NCBI GenBank assembly: GCA_958349055.1
Contig: CATWBO010000011.1
Coordinates: 1 to 61,730 of the forward strand
DNA length: 61,730 nt
Origin: an uncultured bacterium
GTDB taxonomy: Bacteria; Actinomycetota; Coriobacteriia; Coriobacteriales; Coriobacteriaceae
Reading direction: 5' to 3'
In this document: in pieces, positions 34,918 through 42,609 of the stretch
Layout of the letters: every line of letters starts with the position of its first letter
How positions within the stretch are numbered: the first letter of the stretch is position 1
The notes under the pieces: generated by a model
The model's input: only the letters and a program-made list of their open reading frames with translations
What the model was told of the DNA's origin: nothing
The model's database searches: none
Made by a program: the position numbers and the translations under genes

Positions 34918-35831
34918 TAGCGCACCTCGCTAGAATCGACGCCGGGCACGCGGCGGCAGGAATACTCGTCCGTGGCAAACTTAGGGACCTGCACGCACTC
35001 GAGCTCGCGGGCAAGCGCGGCCGAAAGTTCGATGCCGGCGGCACGGCGCACGGCCTGGACAGCGAGCGGGGCCGAGATGCGGCGGCGGTAGTCGGCCGAG
35101 CCCCACAGGTTGGTGCCATAGCTCAACGCGCGTACGGACACGGCCAGGGCGCGCAGCTCGACCTCGGAAGGCTGCTCGCCGGTAAGGCCACATGCCTCGC
35201 CCTGCAGCAAGGTCGCGCGCAGCGGGCGGGCGCCCACGGTGACGTGCCAGGAGCCGTCCCACCAGGCGGCGGTGACGTTCAGTGAGGGGAAGTCGGTCGC
35301 GGCCTTACGCACGGCCTCGTAGCTCGCGCGGTACTCGTGCTTCACGACCACGACGTGCTCGATCACGTCGCGCACATAGCCCATATCCACGAACTCGGCG
35401 AGCGGCACGCGGCCGGCGCCCGTCAGCTCAACATAGGAATCGAGCGCCAGGAAAGCCGAGAGCACGTCCGAGAAGCCAAAGCGGCCGTAGATGCTGCCGC
35501 CCACCGTGGCGGTATTGCGCAGCTGCACGCCCACGATATCGTGAACGGCGAACTCGAAGACATTGTTGACAAGCGCGTTGAGCCCGGCATGGCGCTCGAG
35601 CTGGCGCAGGGTGCACATGGCACCGATGCGAAACTCGGTCTCGGTCTCCTCGATCTGATCGAGTCCGCAGGCCGAAAGGTCAATCGCCGTCGCCACACGA
35701 CGCGAACCCAGGCGCATCCAGATGCCGCCGCCCACAATCTTGTTGTTGCGGTTCTTCTGCAAGAGCTCATAGGCTTCGGCCGCGTTTCCAACACGGACGT
35801 AGGTACCGAACTTGAGCACGTTCTCCCCCAT
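34917..35831 (-). CDS. FAD-binding subunit of the molybdenum hydroxylase
   Basis: This 304-residue CoxM/XdhB-type protein has the FAD site KIVGGGIWMRLGSRRVATAI and VQLRNTATVGGSIYGRFGFSD. It passes electrons from the iron-sulfur centres of the fused subunit encoded immediately downstream (one-base overlap) to NAD+ or another acceptor. The usual [4Fe-4S] insertion of some 4-hydroxybenzoyl-CoA reductases is not apparent. The ATG has GAGATGGGGG upstream. The two genes form a short operon of their own. Confidence 0.87.
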   Translation of the reverse strand: MGENVLKFGTYVRVGNAAEAYELLQKNRNNKIVGGGIWMRLGSRRVATAIDLSACGLDQIEETETEFRIGAMCTLRQLERHAGLNALVNNVFEFAVHDIVGVQLRNTATVGGSIYGRFGFSDVLSAFLALDSYVELTGAGRVPLAEFVDMGYVRDVIEHVVVVKHEYRASYEAVRKAATDFPSLNVTAAWWDGSWHVTVGARPLRATLLQGEACGLTGEQPSEVELRALAVSVRALSYGTNLWGSADYRRRISAPLAVQAVRRAAGIELSAALARELECVQVPKFATDEYSCRRVPGVDSSEVR

Positions 35832-35912
35832 CTCTTCACTTGTCCAGTACTTTTAAGTGTACCAAACGAGGGGCCGCAACCTTCCACAGCACAAAAACCT
35901 CCCTCCCATCCA

Positions 35913-35983
35913 TAAGTTGCGGTGAAATACGGACTGTTTGTCGGGCTTAGGGCGCCCAACAGTCCGTATTTCACCGCAACTTA
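35913..35983. repeat. 71-bp near-perfect palindrome
   Basis: The 26-bp arms (35913-35938, starting TAAGTTGCGGTGAAATACGG, and 35958-35983) are perfectly complementary. The 19-base centre itself partly pairs. The first 12 bases (TAAGTTGCGGTG) recur alone at 61495-61506 after the PIN toxin gene, so this is probably a repeat family. Confidence 0.8.
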
Positions 35984-36042
35984 AGGGGCGGCCGGCAGAG
36001 GGCCGAGGGAAATGATCCGTTTTCCTCCGTCGCATGCGGATC

Positions 36043-36073
36043 AAAAAAGGCTCCCGGCGTTGAGTCGAGAGCC
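36043..36073 (-). terminator. Intrinsic terminator of gdhA
   Basis: On the minus strand GGCTC (36069-36073) and GAGCC (36049-36053) close a hairpin followed by TTTTTT, 27 bp beyond the gdhA stop codon. Confidence 0.75.
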
Positions 36074-36099
36074 TCATTACATGCTATGTCAGGCAGGGT

Positions 36100-37455
36100 T
36101 TAGCAGACGCCCTGGGCGAGCATGGCGTCGGCAACCTTCAGGAAGCCGGCGATGTTGGCACCCATGACGAAGTTGCCCTCCTCGCCGTACTCCTTGGCGG
36201 TGTCGTCCACGTTGTGGAACATGCCGCGCATGAGCTGCTCGAGCTTGCCGTCGACCTCCTCGAAGGTCCAGGACAGGTGCTCGGCGTTCTGGCTCATCTC
36301 CAGGCCGGACACGAGCACGCCGCCGGCGTTGGCAGCCTTGCCGGGCATAAAGGCGACGCCATTCTCCTGGAAGTAGGTCGTGGCCTCGATGGTCGTGGGC
36401 ATGTTCGCGCCCTCGCCGACCACCTTGCAGCCGTTGGCGACGAGCGCCTGGGCGTCCTCGAGCAGCAGCGTGTTCTCACGAGCGCAGGGCAGCGCGATGT
36501 CGCAGGGCAGCTGCCACACGCCACGGCCGTCGCCCTCGTGCCACACGGCGTTGGGCTTCTCGTCGACGTACATAGCGAGCGTGACGCCCTTGTCGTGGCC
36601 GGAGCGTTTCTTGTTATAGACATGCTCGAGCACGGTGTAGTCGATGCCGTCGGGGTCCTCGACCCAGCCGTGGGTGTCGGAGCAGGCCAGCACCTTGCCG
36701 CCGAGCTGGGCGACCTTCTGAACCGCGTAGATGGCGACGTTACCGGAGCCGTGAACGACGACGTTCTTGCCCTCGAAGGACTCGCCGCGGCTCTTGAGGT
36801 ACTCGTCCACAAAGTAGACCAGACCGTAGCCGGTGGCCTCGGTACGGGCGAGCGAGCCGCCAAAGGAGAGGCCCTTGCCGGTAAGGACGCCGGTCCACTC
36901 GTTGGTCAGGCGCTTGTACTGACCGAACATGTAGGCAACCTCGCGGCCGCCAACGCCCAGGTCGCCGGCAGGAACGTCGGTGTTGGGGCCGATGTGGCGA
37001 TAGAGCTCGGTCATGAAGGACTGGCAGAAATGCATGATCTCGTTGTTGGACTTGCCCTTGGGATCAAAGTCGGAACCGCCCTTGCCGCCGCCCATGGGAA
37101 GGGTGGTCAGGCTGTTCTTGAGGATCTGCTCCAGGCCCAGGAACTTGAGCATGCCCAGGGTGACCGTCGGGTTAAAGCGCAGGCCGCCCTTGTAGGGTCC
37201 AATGGCAGAGTTGAACTCGACGCGGTAGCCGCGGTTGACCTGGACCTTGCCCTGGTCGTCGACCCAGGGGACACGGAACATAACGATGCGCTCGGGCTCG
37301 ACGAGGCGCTCAAGCAGGGCGGCCTCCTCGTACTCGGGGTGGGCGTCGAGCGCCGGCTGGATGGTACCGAGGATCTCGGTCGCGGCCTGGATGAACTCAG
37401 GCTGCTCGGGATAGCGGGCCTTGAGCTCGTCGAGAACTTTCTGCGTGTAGCTCAT
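36100..37455 (-). CDS. gdhA: NADP-type glutamate dehydrogenase
   Basis: This 451-residue hexameric-type dehydrogenase makes glutamate from 2-oxoglutarate and ammonium. It has the substrate-binding PMGGGKGGSDFDPKGKSNNE (catalytic Lys region near residue 130), PAGDLGVGGREVAYMFGQYKR and the dinucleotide fold VVVHGSGNVAIYAVQKVAQLG. Length and motifs match the NADP-dependent family of anaerobes. The ATG has GGAGGAAGC upstream. It is monocistronic, with its own terminator. The 258 bp upstream (37456-37713) contain no gene, only a hairpin-forming AACCACCA/TGGTGGTT pair. Confidence 0.95.
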   Translation of the reverse strand: MSYTQKVLDELKARYPEQPEFIQAATEILGTIQPALDAHPEYEEAALLERLVEPERIVMFRVPWVDDQGKVQVNRGYRVEFNSAIGPYKGGLRFNPTVTLGMLKFLGLEQILKNSLTTLPMGGGKGGSDFDPKGKSNNEIMHFCQSFMTELYRHIGPNTDVPAGDLGVGGREVAYMFGQYKRLTNEWTGVLTGKGLSFGGSLARTEATGYGLVYFVDEYLKSRGESFEGKNVVVHGSGNVAIYAVQKVAQLGGKVLACSDTHGWVEDPDGIDYTVLEHVYNKKRSGHDKGVTLAMYVDEKPNAVWHEGDGRGVWQLPCDIALPCARENTLLLEDAQALVANGCKVVGEGANMPTTIEATTYFQENGVAFMPGKAANAGGVLVSGLEMSQNAEHLSWTFEEVDGKLEQLMRGMFHNVDDTAKEYGEEGNFVMGANIAGFLKVADAMLAQGVC

Positions 37456-37713
37456 GCTTCCTCCAATTGATGGGAAACGAAAAGTGTCGGTCGCGGCACC
37501 CTGTGCGCCGCGAACTTTATCGTGTATGGATAATATCGCACTGTTGCGGGAAAGTTTCGCATAAGCAGACGAGCAGATGTTTCGTTTTGATTACGATGCA
37601 GGTAGAGGCGTTTTTGAGTGCCTGACGTGCAAAACCCGTGTTTCAAACCTGTTTCGTCCACGTGTTCCAAACCACCACAAAGGTGCCTGTCCCCAATGTG
37701 GCGGTGTTGGTGG

Positions 37714-38109
37714 TTAAAGGACGAGCTGATGGTAGTCGGCGGGGGTTATGTGGCCTTCGGTGGCAGCGCGGAAGGCGGCGAGGGCGTCACCCGAGAACGG
37801 CATGGCCCAGCACAGGCCGCAGCCGGCGGTGATGGAACCGGGCAGCGGCATAATGCGCCCAGGCACACCGGCGGCAAGGCACAGCTGCTCGCACTCCATC
37901 ACATCGAAGGTGCTGTCGAACGACACGATGATCTTGCGTTCATGGTCGAGGGAATCACCGGACGGGACCTCGCGATGCGACTCGCGGTACGCTGCCGCCG
38001 CAGCCTCTTCCTCGGCCGTATGTCCGCAGCCGCCACAGCCGCAGGTGCAGGGCTCAGAGCCGTCGCAAGTACAAGGTTCCCCCGTGTCGGGGCAGATATC
38101 GTGAGACAT
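37714..38109 (-). CDS. DUF3343 (putative Se/S carrier-like) protein with Cys-rich N-terminal extension
   Basis: This is a 131-residue protein. The C-terminal 75 residues match the DUF3343 pattern (KIIVSFDSTFDVMECEQLCLAAG, then GCGLCWAMPF with two Cys). The N-terminal 35 residues are unusually Cys-rich (CPDTGEPCTCDGSEPCTCGCGGCGH) and could bind metal or selenium. It lies 15 bp downstream of mobA and next to selC/selB/selA, so a role in selenium delivery to selenophosphate or to a molybdenum hydroxylase is plausible but inferred. DUF3343 has no proven biochemical function known to me. Confidence 0.75.
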   Translation of the reverse strand: MSHDICPDTGEPCTCDGSEPCTCGCGGCGHTAEEEAAAAAYRESHREVPSGDSLDHERKIIVSFDSTFDVMECEQLCLAAGVPGRIMPLPGSITAGCGLCWAMPFSGDALAAFRAATEGHITPADYHQLVL

Positions 38110-38124
38110 GGCAACTCCAATCGT

Positions 38125-38757
38125 CTAGGCAAGCAACTCGGCCGCCGCAAACTCCTCGGGCGTATTGACGTTCTCGAAGCAGAGCAGCGACCTGGCCGCC
38201 TCGATAATCTGCGGCTCGTCTAGATAGCCGGCATGCACTCGGTCGATCAGGCAGCGGATGCGCTGGCGATCGCTGACGAGGAGCTCGCGAGCCGCCGGCG
38301 CACAGGCATCGCGACGCCAGACAGCACAGAGCGGCTCAATCCCCCGCTCTTCGCGCGGCACGTACACGTCGAGCGGGCCCTCCTTAACCCGATCAGCAAG
38401 CGTGCCGATCAGTTCTGGTGAGACGAACGGCATGTCGCAGGCGACAATCGCCACGAGCGGCAGCCGAGCGGCAGCCAGCGAGCTCGCGATGCCGCGCATG
38501 GCACCGGCGGGGCCGTCGATGTCCATGACTACGCGCGGCACCAGGCCATTAAACTCGCACTCCTCAAGATAGGCGAGCTCGTCAGGGCGCGAAGTCGTCA
38601 CAACAAGCTCGCTGCCGACCAGAGCGAGCCGCTCCAGCACGCGCTCGATCAAGGGCTTGCCGCAAAACGGCATGCGCGCCTTGTCGCAGCCCATGCGCGA
38701 TGACAGCCCGCCCGCCTGAACGACGCAAGAAAGATCGACCCGTCTTACGGTAGTCAT
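38125..38757 (-). CDS. mobA: Molybdenum cofactor guanylyltransferase
   Basis: This 210-residue nucleotidyltransferase has the GTP-binding CVVQAGGLSSRMGCDKARMPF near residue 10 and ACDMPFVSPELIGTL near 100. MobA attaches GMP to molybdopterin, giving the bis-MGD cofactor needed by FdhF and by the Mo oxidoreductase at 42610. The start is the ATG at 38757 (MTTVRR); the frame extends a few codons further. Its position between the DUF3343 gene and tRNA-Sec suits a formate dehydrogenase maturation cluster. Confidence 0.85.
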   Translation of the reverse strand: MTTVRRVDLSCVVQAGGLSSRMGCDKARMPFCGKPLIERVLERLALVGSELVVTTSRPDELAYLEECEFNGLVPRVVMDIDGPAGAMRGIASSLAAARLPLVAIVACDMPFVSPELIGTLADRVKEGPLDVYVPREERGIEPLCAVWRRDACAPAARELLVSDRQRIRCLIDRVHAGYLDEPQIIEAARSLLCFENVNTPEEFAAAELLA

Positions 38758-38911
38758 ACGGCAAAACACCCCCATCGGCATGCTCGAAACCTAACGCACG
38801 AAGCCAAACACTGTCGCCAAATACCACGCGACACGACGGCCCCGCAACAAAACAAAACAGCGCCTTTGCGGCACGCAGCAAGACCGCGAGCACAAAAGCG
38901 CTGGTAGCGTA

Positions 38912-39008
38912 TGGCGGGAACGTATGTGAATCGAACACATCCAAGACGTTTTGCACGCCTCGCAACGGTTTTGAGGACCGCGGAGCCCACCGGAGCCCAT
39001 CCGTTCCC
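38912..39008 (-). tRNA. selC: tRNA-Sec (anticodon TCA)
   Basis: The 97-base gene has the extended acceptor (GGGAACG at the 5' end, CGTTCCC at the 3' end, then G and encoded CCA), a long D stem (GGGCTCC...GGGCTCC region) and anticodon arm GCGGT-CCTCAAAA-CCGT giving TCA. It also has a large variable arm and the T loop TTCGATT. These are the hallmarks of selenocysteine tRNA. It lies between mobA and selB, in the same direction. Confidence 0.93.
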
Positions 39009-39073
39009 AAGTGCGGCGATATTTTACCAAACCAGGCAGCCCGCAGCCGCACAGGGCACCAGGACAGCTAATT

Positions 39074-39107
39074 TGGGACAAGGGATGATTTTTTAATCCC
39101 CGTCCCA
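39074..39107. repeat. Imperfect palindrome downstream of selB
   Basis: TGGGACAAGGGAT (39074-39086) and ATCCCCGTCCCA (39096-39107) form a stem with one bulge around a T-rich loop. The preceding CAGCTAATTTGGGAC resembles CAGCTAATTTAGGAC at 22193-22207, so it may be a dispersed repeat that also acts as a selB terminator. Confidence 0.5.
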
Positions 39108-39135
39108 GAAAAATCATCCACCCAAAATGACTACC

Positions 39136-41103
39136 CTAGCGCAGGGAGCGCAGGCCGCCGGCTTCTTTGTCTAGTGCTGTGTAGCGCGCGGCGTCTAGGT
39201 GTTCCAGGATGCTGATGGCTCGTTTGCGGGACACACCCAGGGCCTCGCGCAGCACGCTCGTGGTGGCAGCGCCGCCGGCTGCCTCAATGGCGGCGGCGAC
39301 GAGTTCGCGCGCATGGGCCTCGGCGGCGGCGGACAGGGCAACGTCGCGCTCGACCTTTACGATGGAGCGGTTGAGCGAAAGCTCGCGCAGGGCACGCGTC
39401 ATGGTGTCGCGACCGAGCTGCAGCTGTTCGCCCACCTCGGGAAGCGCCGGTGCATCCAGGCCAGCCTCGTCAAGCAGCGCGACGATGCGCTCGCAAGTCT
39501 CTCGCACCACGCGTGCCGCCGCGGCGGCCGAATGCGGATCGAATACCTCGGCGCCCTCGGCGGCGCACACGCCACGGGAGCAGCCCTCGGCAATCAGGGC
39601 CGCGGCAACGCCTTCATCAGCGGCAGGCCACGCAGCATGGGCAACGGCGCCGGGCGTAAAGCCTGTCTCCTTGGGAGCCGCCGCGTGCATGGCTGACAGG
39701 GTCGCCGCCAGTGCATCCATCGCGGCGTCGAGCACCACGGCGTCCGCCAAGAGGCCCGCATCACCCGCGGTAAGCTTGCGAACGGAGCCCTGCGCCACCA
39801 ATCCGCGCAATGCGGCATCGGCCTCGCCGACACCAAGATCCAAAGCCTCGGCAACATCAACCGTCGTAACCGGCAGCGTCTGCAGCGCCAGCCAAGCGCC
39901 CACACCGCCCGCGATATCGCCGGACTCAAGCGCCGCAAACAGTGCGCGCTCGCCGGCCGAAAGCTCGCGCGAGCGACGGCAGCGCGACAACAGCACACGC
40001 CCGCCGCCAATGAGCATAACGGGCGAATACGACAGCACCACGGCATGGTCTCCGGCTCGCAGCGGCAGCGGCTCCTCCAAGCGCACCTGAACAATACGGG
40101 TCTCGCCCACCGCCATGGGGGCCTCGCCCTCCATGAACATGATGCGACCGACAACCTCGGCCGTACCCGCCATCACGTGCACACGCGCACCCGACTCGAG
40201 CACACGCGGCTTGGCTCCCTCGCGACCCAAATACGTAAACGTCATCATAAAGCGTAGCGTCTGGCCAAAGCGGCCCTCCACGCCGAGCATCTCACCGCGA
40301 TCGAGCGCGGCGACGCCATCGCCCACCAGGTTGAGCGCCACACGCTGACCGGGCAGCGCCCGCTGCGTGTCGCCATGCACTTGGATCCCACGCACACGAC
40401 AGACCGTGCGCGACGGAAGAGCAACAAGCTCATCACCCACCGCAACCGGCGCATCGTGCAGCGTTCCCGTCACGACGGTGCCGGCGCCCTTGATCGTAAA
40501 GCAGCGGTCAATCGGCAGGCGCGGCGCGGCGTCGGTTCGCTCGGAGCGATAGCGACAGGCACCCCAGCAGGCATCCACGCACTCGTCGAGCGCGGCCAGC
40601 AGCGCATCAACCCCCTCGCCCGTCCTGGACGACACGGGGACAATCGGCGCGCCCGCAAACACGGTACCCGACAGAAAATCATCAACATCGAGCTCGGCCA
40701 GCTCGGTCATCTCACTATCTGCCAGGTCGCACATCGTCAGTGCGACCACCATGTGTGTGACGCCCAGCAGTTCCAGCACATGCACGTGCTCGCGGGTCTG
40801 CGGCATCACGCCCTCGACGGCAGAGACCACCAACACGGCAACATCAATGCCCGTGGCGCCCTGCACCATGGCGCGCAGGTAGTGCGCATGTCCCGGCACA
40901 TCGACCAGGCCCACGATCTTGTCGCTCGGCAGGGCCAGCTCGCCAAAGCCGAGCTCCACGGTCATGCCGCGGCGACGCTCGACCTCCAAACGGTCGGGAT
41001 TCTTACCGGTCAGTGCCTCGATAAGCGCCGACTTACCGTGGTCGACGTGGCCCGCCGTGCCAACGATAACGGGACACTCCACCAGCGCCTGAACCTCACT
41101 CAT
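39136..41103 (-). CDS. selB: Selenocysteine-specific elongation factor
   Basis: This 655-residue GTPase delivers Sec-tRNA to UGA codons followed by a SECIS hairpin. It has G1 GTAGHVDHGKSALIEALTG (residues about 14-32), G3 DVPGHAHYL, a TMCDL G4-like motif, EF-Tu-like beta barrels in the middle, and a C-terminal winged-helix region (last 250 residues) that should bind the SECIS. The gene overlaps selA by 4 bp (ATGA). The target is most likely the UGA at 59266-59268 in fdhF, the only Sec codon I found in the window. Confidence 0.95.
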   Translation of the reverse strand: MSEVQALVECPVIVGTAGHVDHGKSALIEALTGKNPDRLEVERRRGMTVELGFGELALPSDKIVGLVDVPGHAHYLRAMVQGATGIDVAVLVVSAVEGVMPQTREHVHVLELLGVTHMVVALTMCDLADSEMTELAELDVDDFLSGTVFAGAPIVPVSSRTGEGVDALLAALDECVDACWGACRYRSERTDAAPRLPIDRCFTIKGAGTVVTGTLHDAPVAVGDELVALPSRTVCRVRGIQVHGDTQRALPGQRVALNLVGDGVAALDRGEMLGVEGRFGQTLRFMMTFTYLGREGAKPRVLESGARVHVMAGTAEVVGRIMFMEGEAPMAVGETRIVQVRLEEPLPLRAGDHAVVLSYSPVMLIGGGRVLLSRCRRSRELSAGERALFAALESGDIAGGVGAWLALQTLPVTTVDVAEALDLGVGEADAALRGLVAQGSVRKLTAGDAGLLADAVVLDAAMDALAATLSAMHAAAPKETGFTPGAVAHAAWPAADEGVAAALIAEGCSRGVCAAEGAEVFDPHSAAAAARVVRETCERIVALLDEAGLDAPALPEVGEQLQLGRDTMTRALRELSLNRSIVKVERDVALSAAAEAHARELVAAAIEAAGGAATTSVLREALGVSRKRAISILEHLDAARYTALDKEAGGLRSLR

Positions 41104-42557
41104 CGAGCAATCGCCTTCTCAACGCACGCGACGAGCGTCGATGCCGCCGTCTCGATATCGCGGTCGCCCACAAGCGTGCGGACGTCAAACAGAATACGAT
41201 CGTGCGAGGTGCGCGTGACGACCGGCGTATCGAAACCCTGGACGAGCGAGCGCTTGAGCGCGTCGACCGTCAGGCGCTCGTCAACAAGGCGCACGGCAAC
41301 GCACATCGTCGGCAGTTCGACCGTAGGTAGCGAACCGCCGCCGGGTGTCGACGACTCTTCGACAATCTCCAACTCAACGGCGCACGGACAGCCAGACTTA
41401 TCGAGCCCGCCCGCCATAAGGTCGCGCAGTTTGCGCGCACGACGCTCCAGATGAGCCTGCGGCAGCGTAAGCATGCTGAGCACCGGAATATCGCGATGGG
41501 CAACATCGGCGCCGTCCATGTAGATGCGCAGCGTGGCCTCGAGCGCCGTGAGCGCCAACTTGCCCGGGCGCAGGGCGCGCATAAGCGGATGCGACCCACA
41601 GGCCTGAACCAGATCGCGACGGCCCATGATAATACCCGCCTGTGCGGCACCGAGCAGCTTATCGCCCGAGCACGACACCAGATCGAGCCCTGCCGAAACC
41701 GAAGCCGGCGTGGTTTCTTCGCCGCCGCGCACCAAGATGTCGTCGGGCAACAACGCGCCCGAGCCCTGGTCCTCGTAGAATAGCAGGCCATGCTTGTGGG
41801 CCAGAGCGGCAAGCTCCCGAGAGCCCACCTCCTCGTGAAAACCCTCGATGCGATAGTTGGAAGGATGGACCTTCAGGATCATGGCCGTTTCGGGCGTGAT
41901 GGCGCGCTCGTAGTCGCCCAGATGCGTGCGGTTGGTGGCGCCGACCTCGACAAGTTTGGCGCCAGAAGCCGCCATGACGTCAGGAATACGGAAGCTGCCA
42001 CCGATCTCGACGAGCTCGCCACGGCTCACGATGACCTCTTTGCCCGCGGCATGAGTCGCCAGCACCAGCAGCACCGCGGCGGCATTGTTGTTGACGACCA
42101 GCGCGTCCTCGGCACCGGTGAGCGAGCGGATCAGTTGCGCGGCGTGCTCCTTGCGCGACCCGCGCGAACAGGTGTCGACGCTGTACTCGAGCGTGCTATA
42201 CCCGCGCGCAACCTCGGCCACGGCCTTTGCCGCCGACTCCGCGAGCGGGGCGCGGCCCAGATTGGTATGGATGACCACACCCGTGGCGTTGACGGCGGGG
42301 CGCAGGCTCGGCAGTGCGGAGCGATGCGCACGCCACTCGATGGCCGAGGCCAGCTCGCGCTTGGAACGCGGGGCGGCACCGGCACGGATCGCGGCGCGCT
42401 CCTCGTCGAGCTCAGCCGTCACGGCGGCATGCACCACCGCGTCGCAGGTCTCCTCCGCAGCCTTCACCACCGGCCACTCGGCAAGCAGCTCGTTGACGGA
42501 AGGAATGGCGCGCAGGCGGGCGCGCACCTCATCGGACATGTTCTGGCTATCGCTCAT
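41100..42557 (-). CDS. selA: Selenocysteine synthase (L-seryl-tRNA(Sec) selenium transferase)
   Basis: This 485-residue PLP enzyme converts Ser-tRNA-Sec to Sec-tRNA-Sec using selenophosphate. The family N-terminus is seen (IPSVNELLAEWP), then NATGVVIHTNLGRAPL, and SGDKLLGAAQAGIIMG with the PLP-binding Lys near residue 300. The ATG has AAAGG six bases upstream. selB follows with a 4-bp overlap. Selenophosphate synthetase (selD) is not in the window and must be elsewhere. Confidence 0.95.
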   Translation of the reverse strand: MSDSQNMSDEVRARLRAIPSVNELLAEWPVVKAAEETCDAVVHAAVTAELDEERAAIRAGAAPRSKRELASAIEWRAHRSALPSLRPAVNATGVVIHTNLGRAPLAESAAKAVAEVARGYSTLEYSVDTCSRGSRKEHAAQLIRSLTGAEDALVVNNNAAAVLLVLATHAAGKEVIVSRGELVEIGGSFRIPDVMAASGAKLVEVGATNRTHLGDYERAITPETAMILKVHPSNYRIEGFHEEVGSRELAALAHKHGLLFYEDQGSGALLPDDILVRGGEETTPASVSAGLDLVSCSGDKLLGAAQAGIIMGRRDLVQACGSHPLMRALRPGKLALTALEATLRIYMDGADVAHRDIPVLSMLTLPQAHLERRARKLRDLMAGGLDKSGCPCAVELEIVEESSTPGGGSLPTVELPTMCVAVRLVDERLTVDALKRSLVQGFDTPVVTRTSHDRILFDVRTLVGDRDIETAASTLVACVEKAIAR

Positions 42558-42609
42558 GTGCGGCCTTTCAAAAGAAACGTGGATCAGTCGAATACATCAG
42601 CTGAGTCAA

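Noticed and set aside
32137..34920. Very long open frame (about 927 codons) on the plus strand opposite the molybdenum hydroxylase
   Set aside because: Composition is dominated by Val, Ala, Gly, Leu, His and Arg as expected of an antisense frame of a G+C-rich gene; no domain and no ribosome binding site. The same applies to long antisense frames near 16.1-18.1, 25.9-28.2, 49.9-53.8 and 54.2-56.8 kb.
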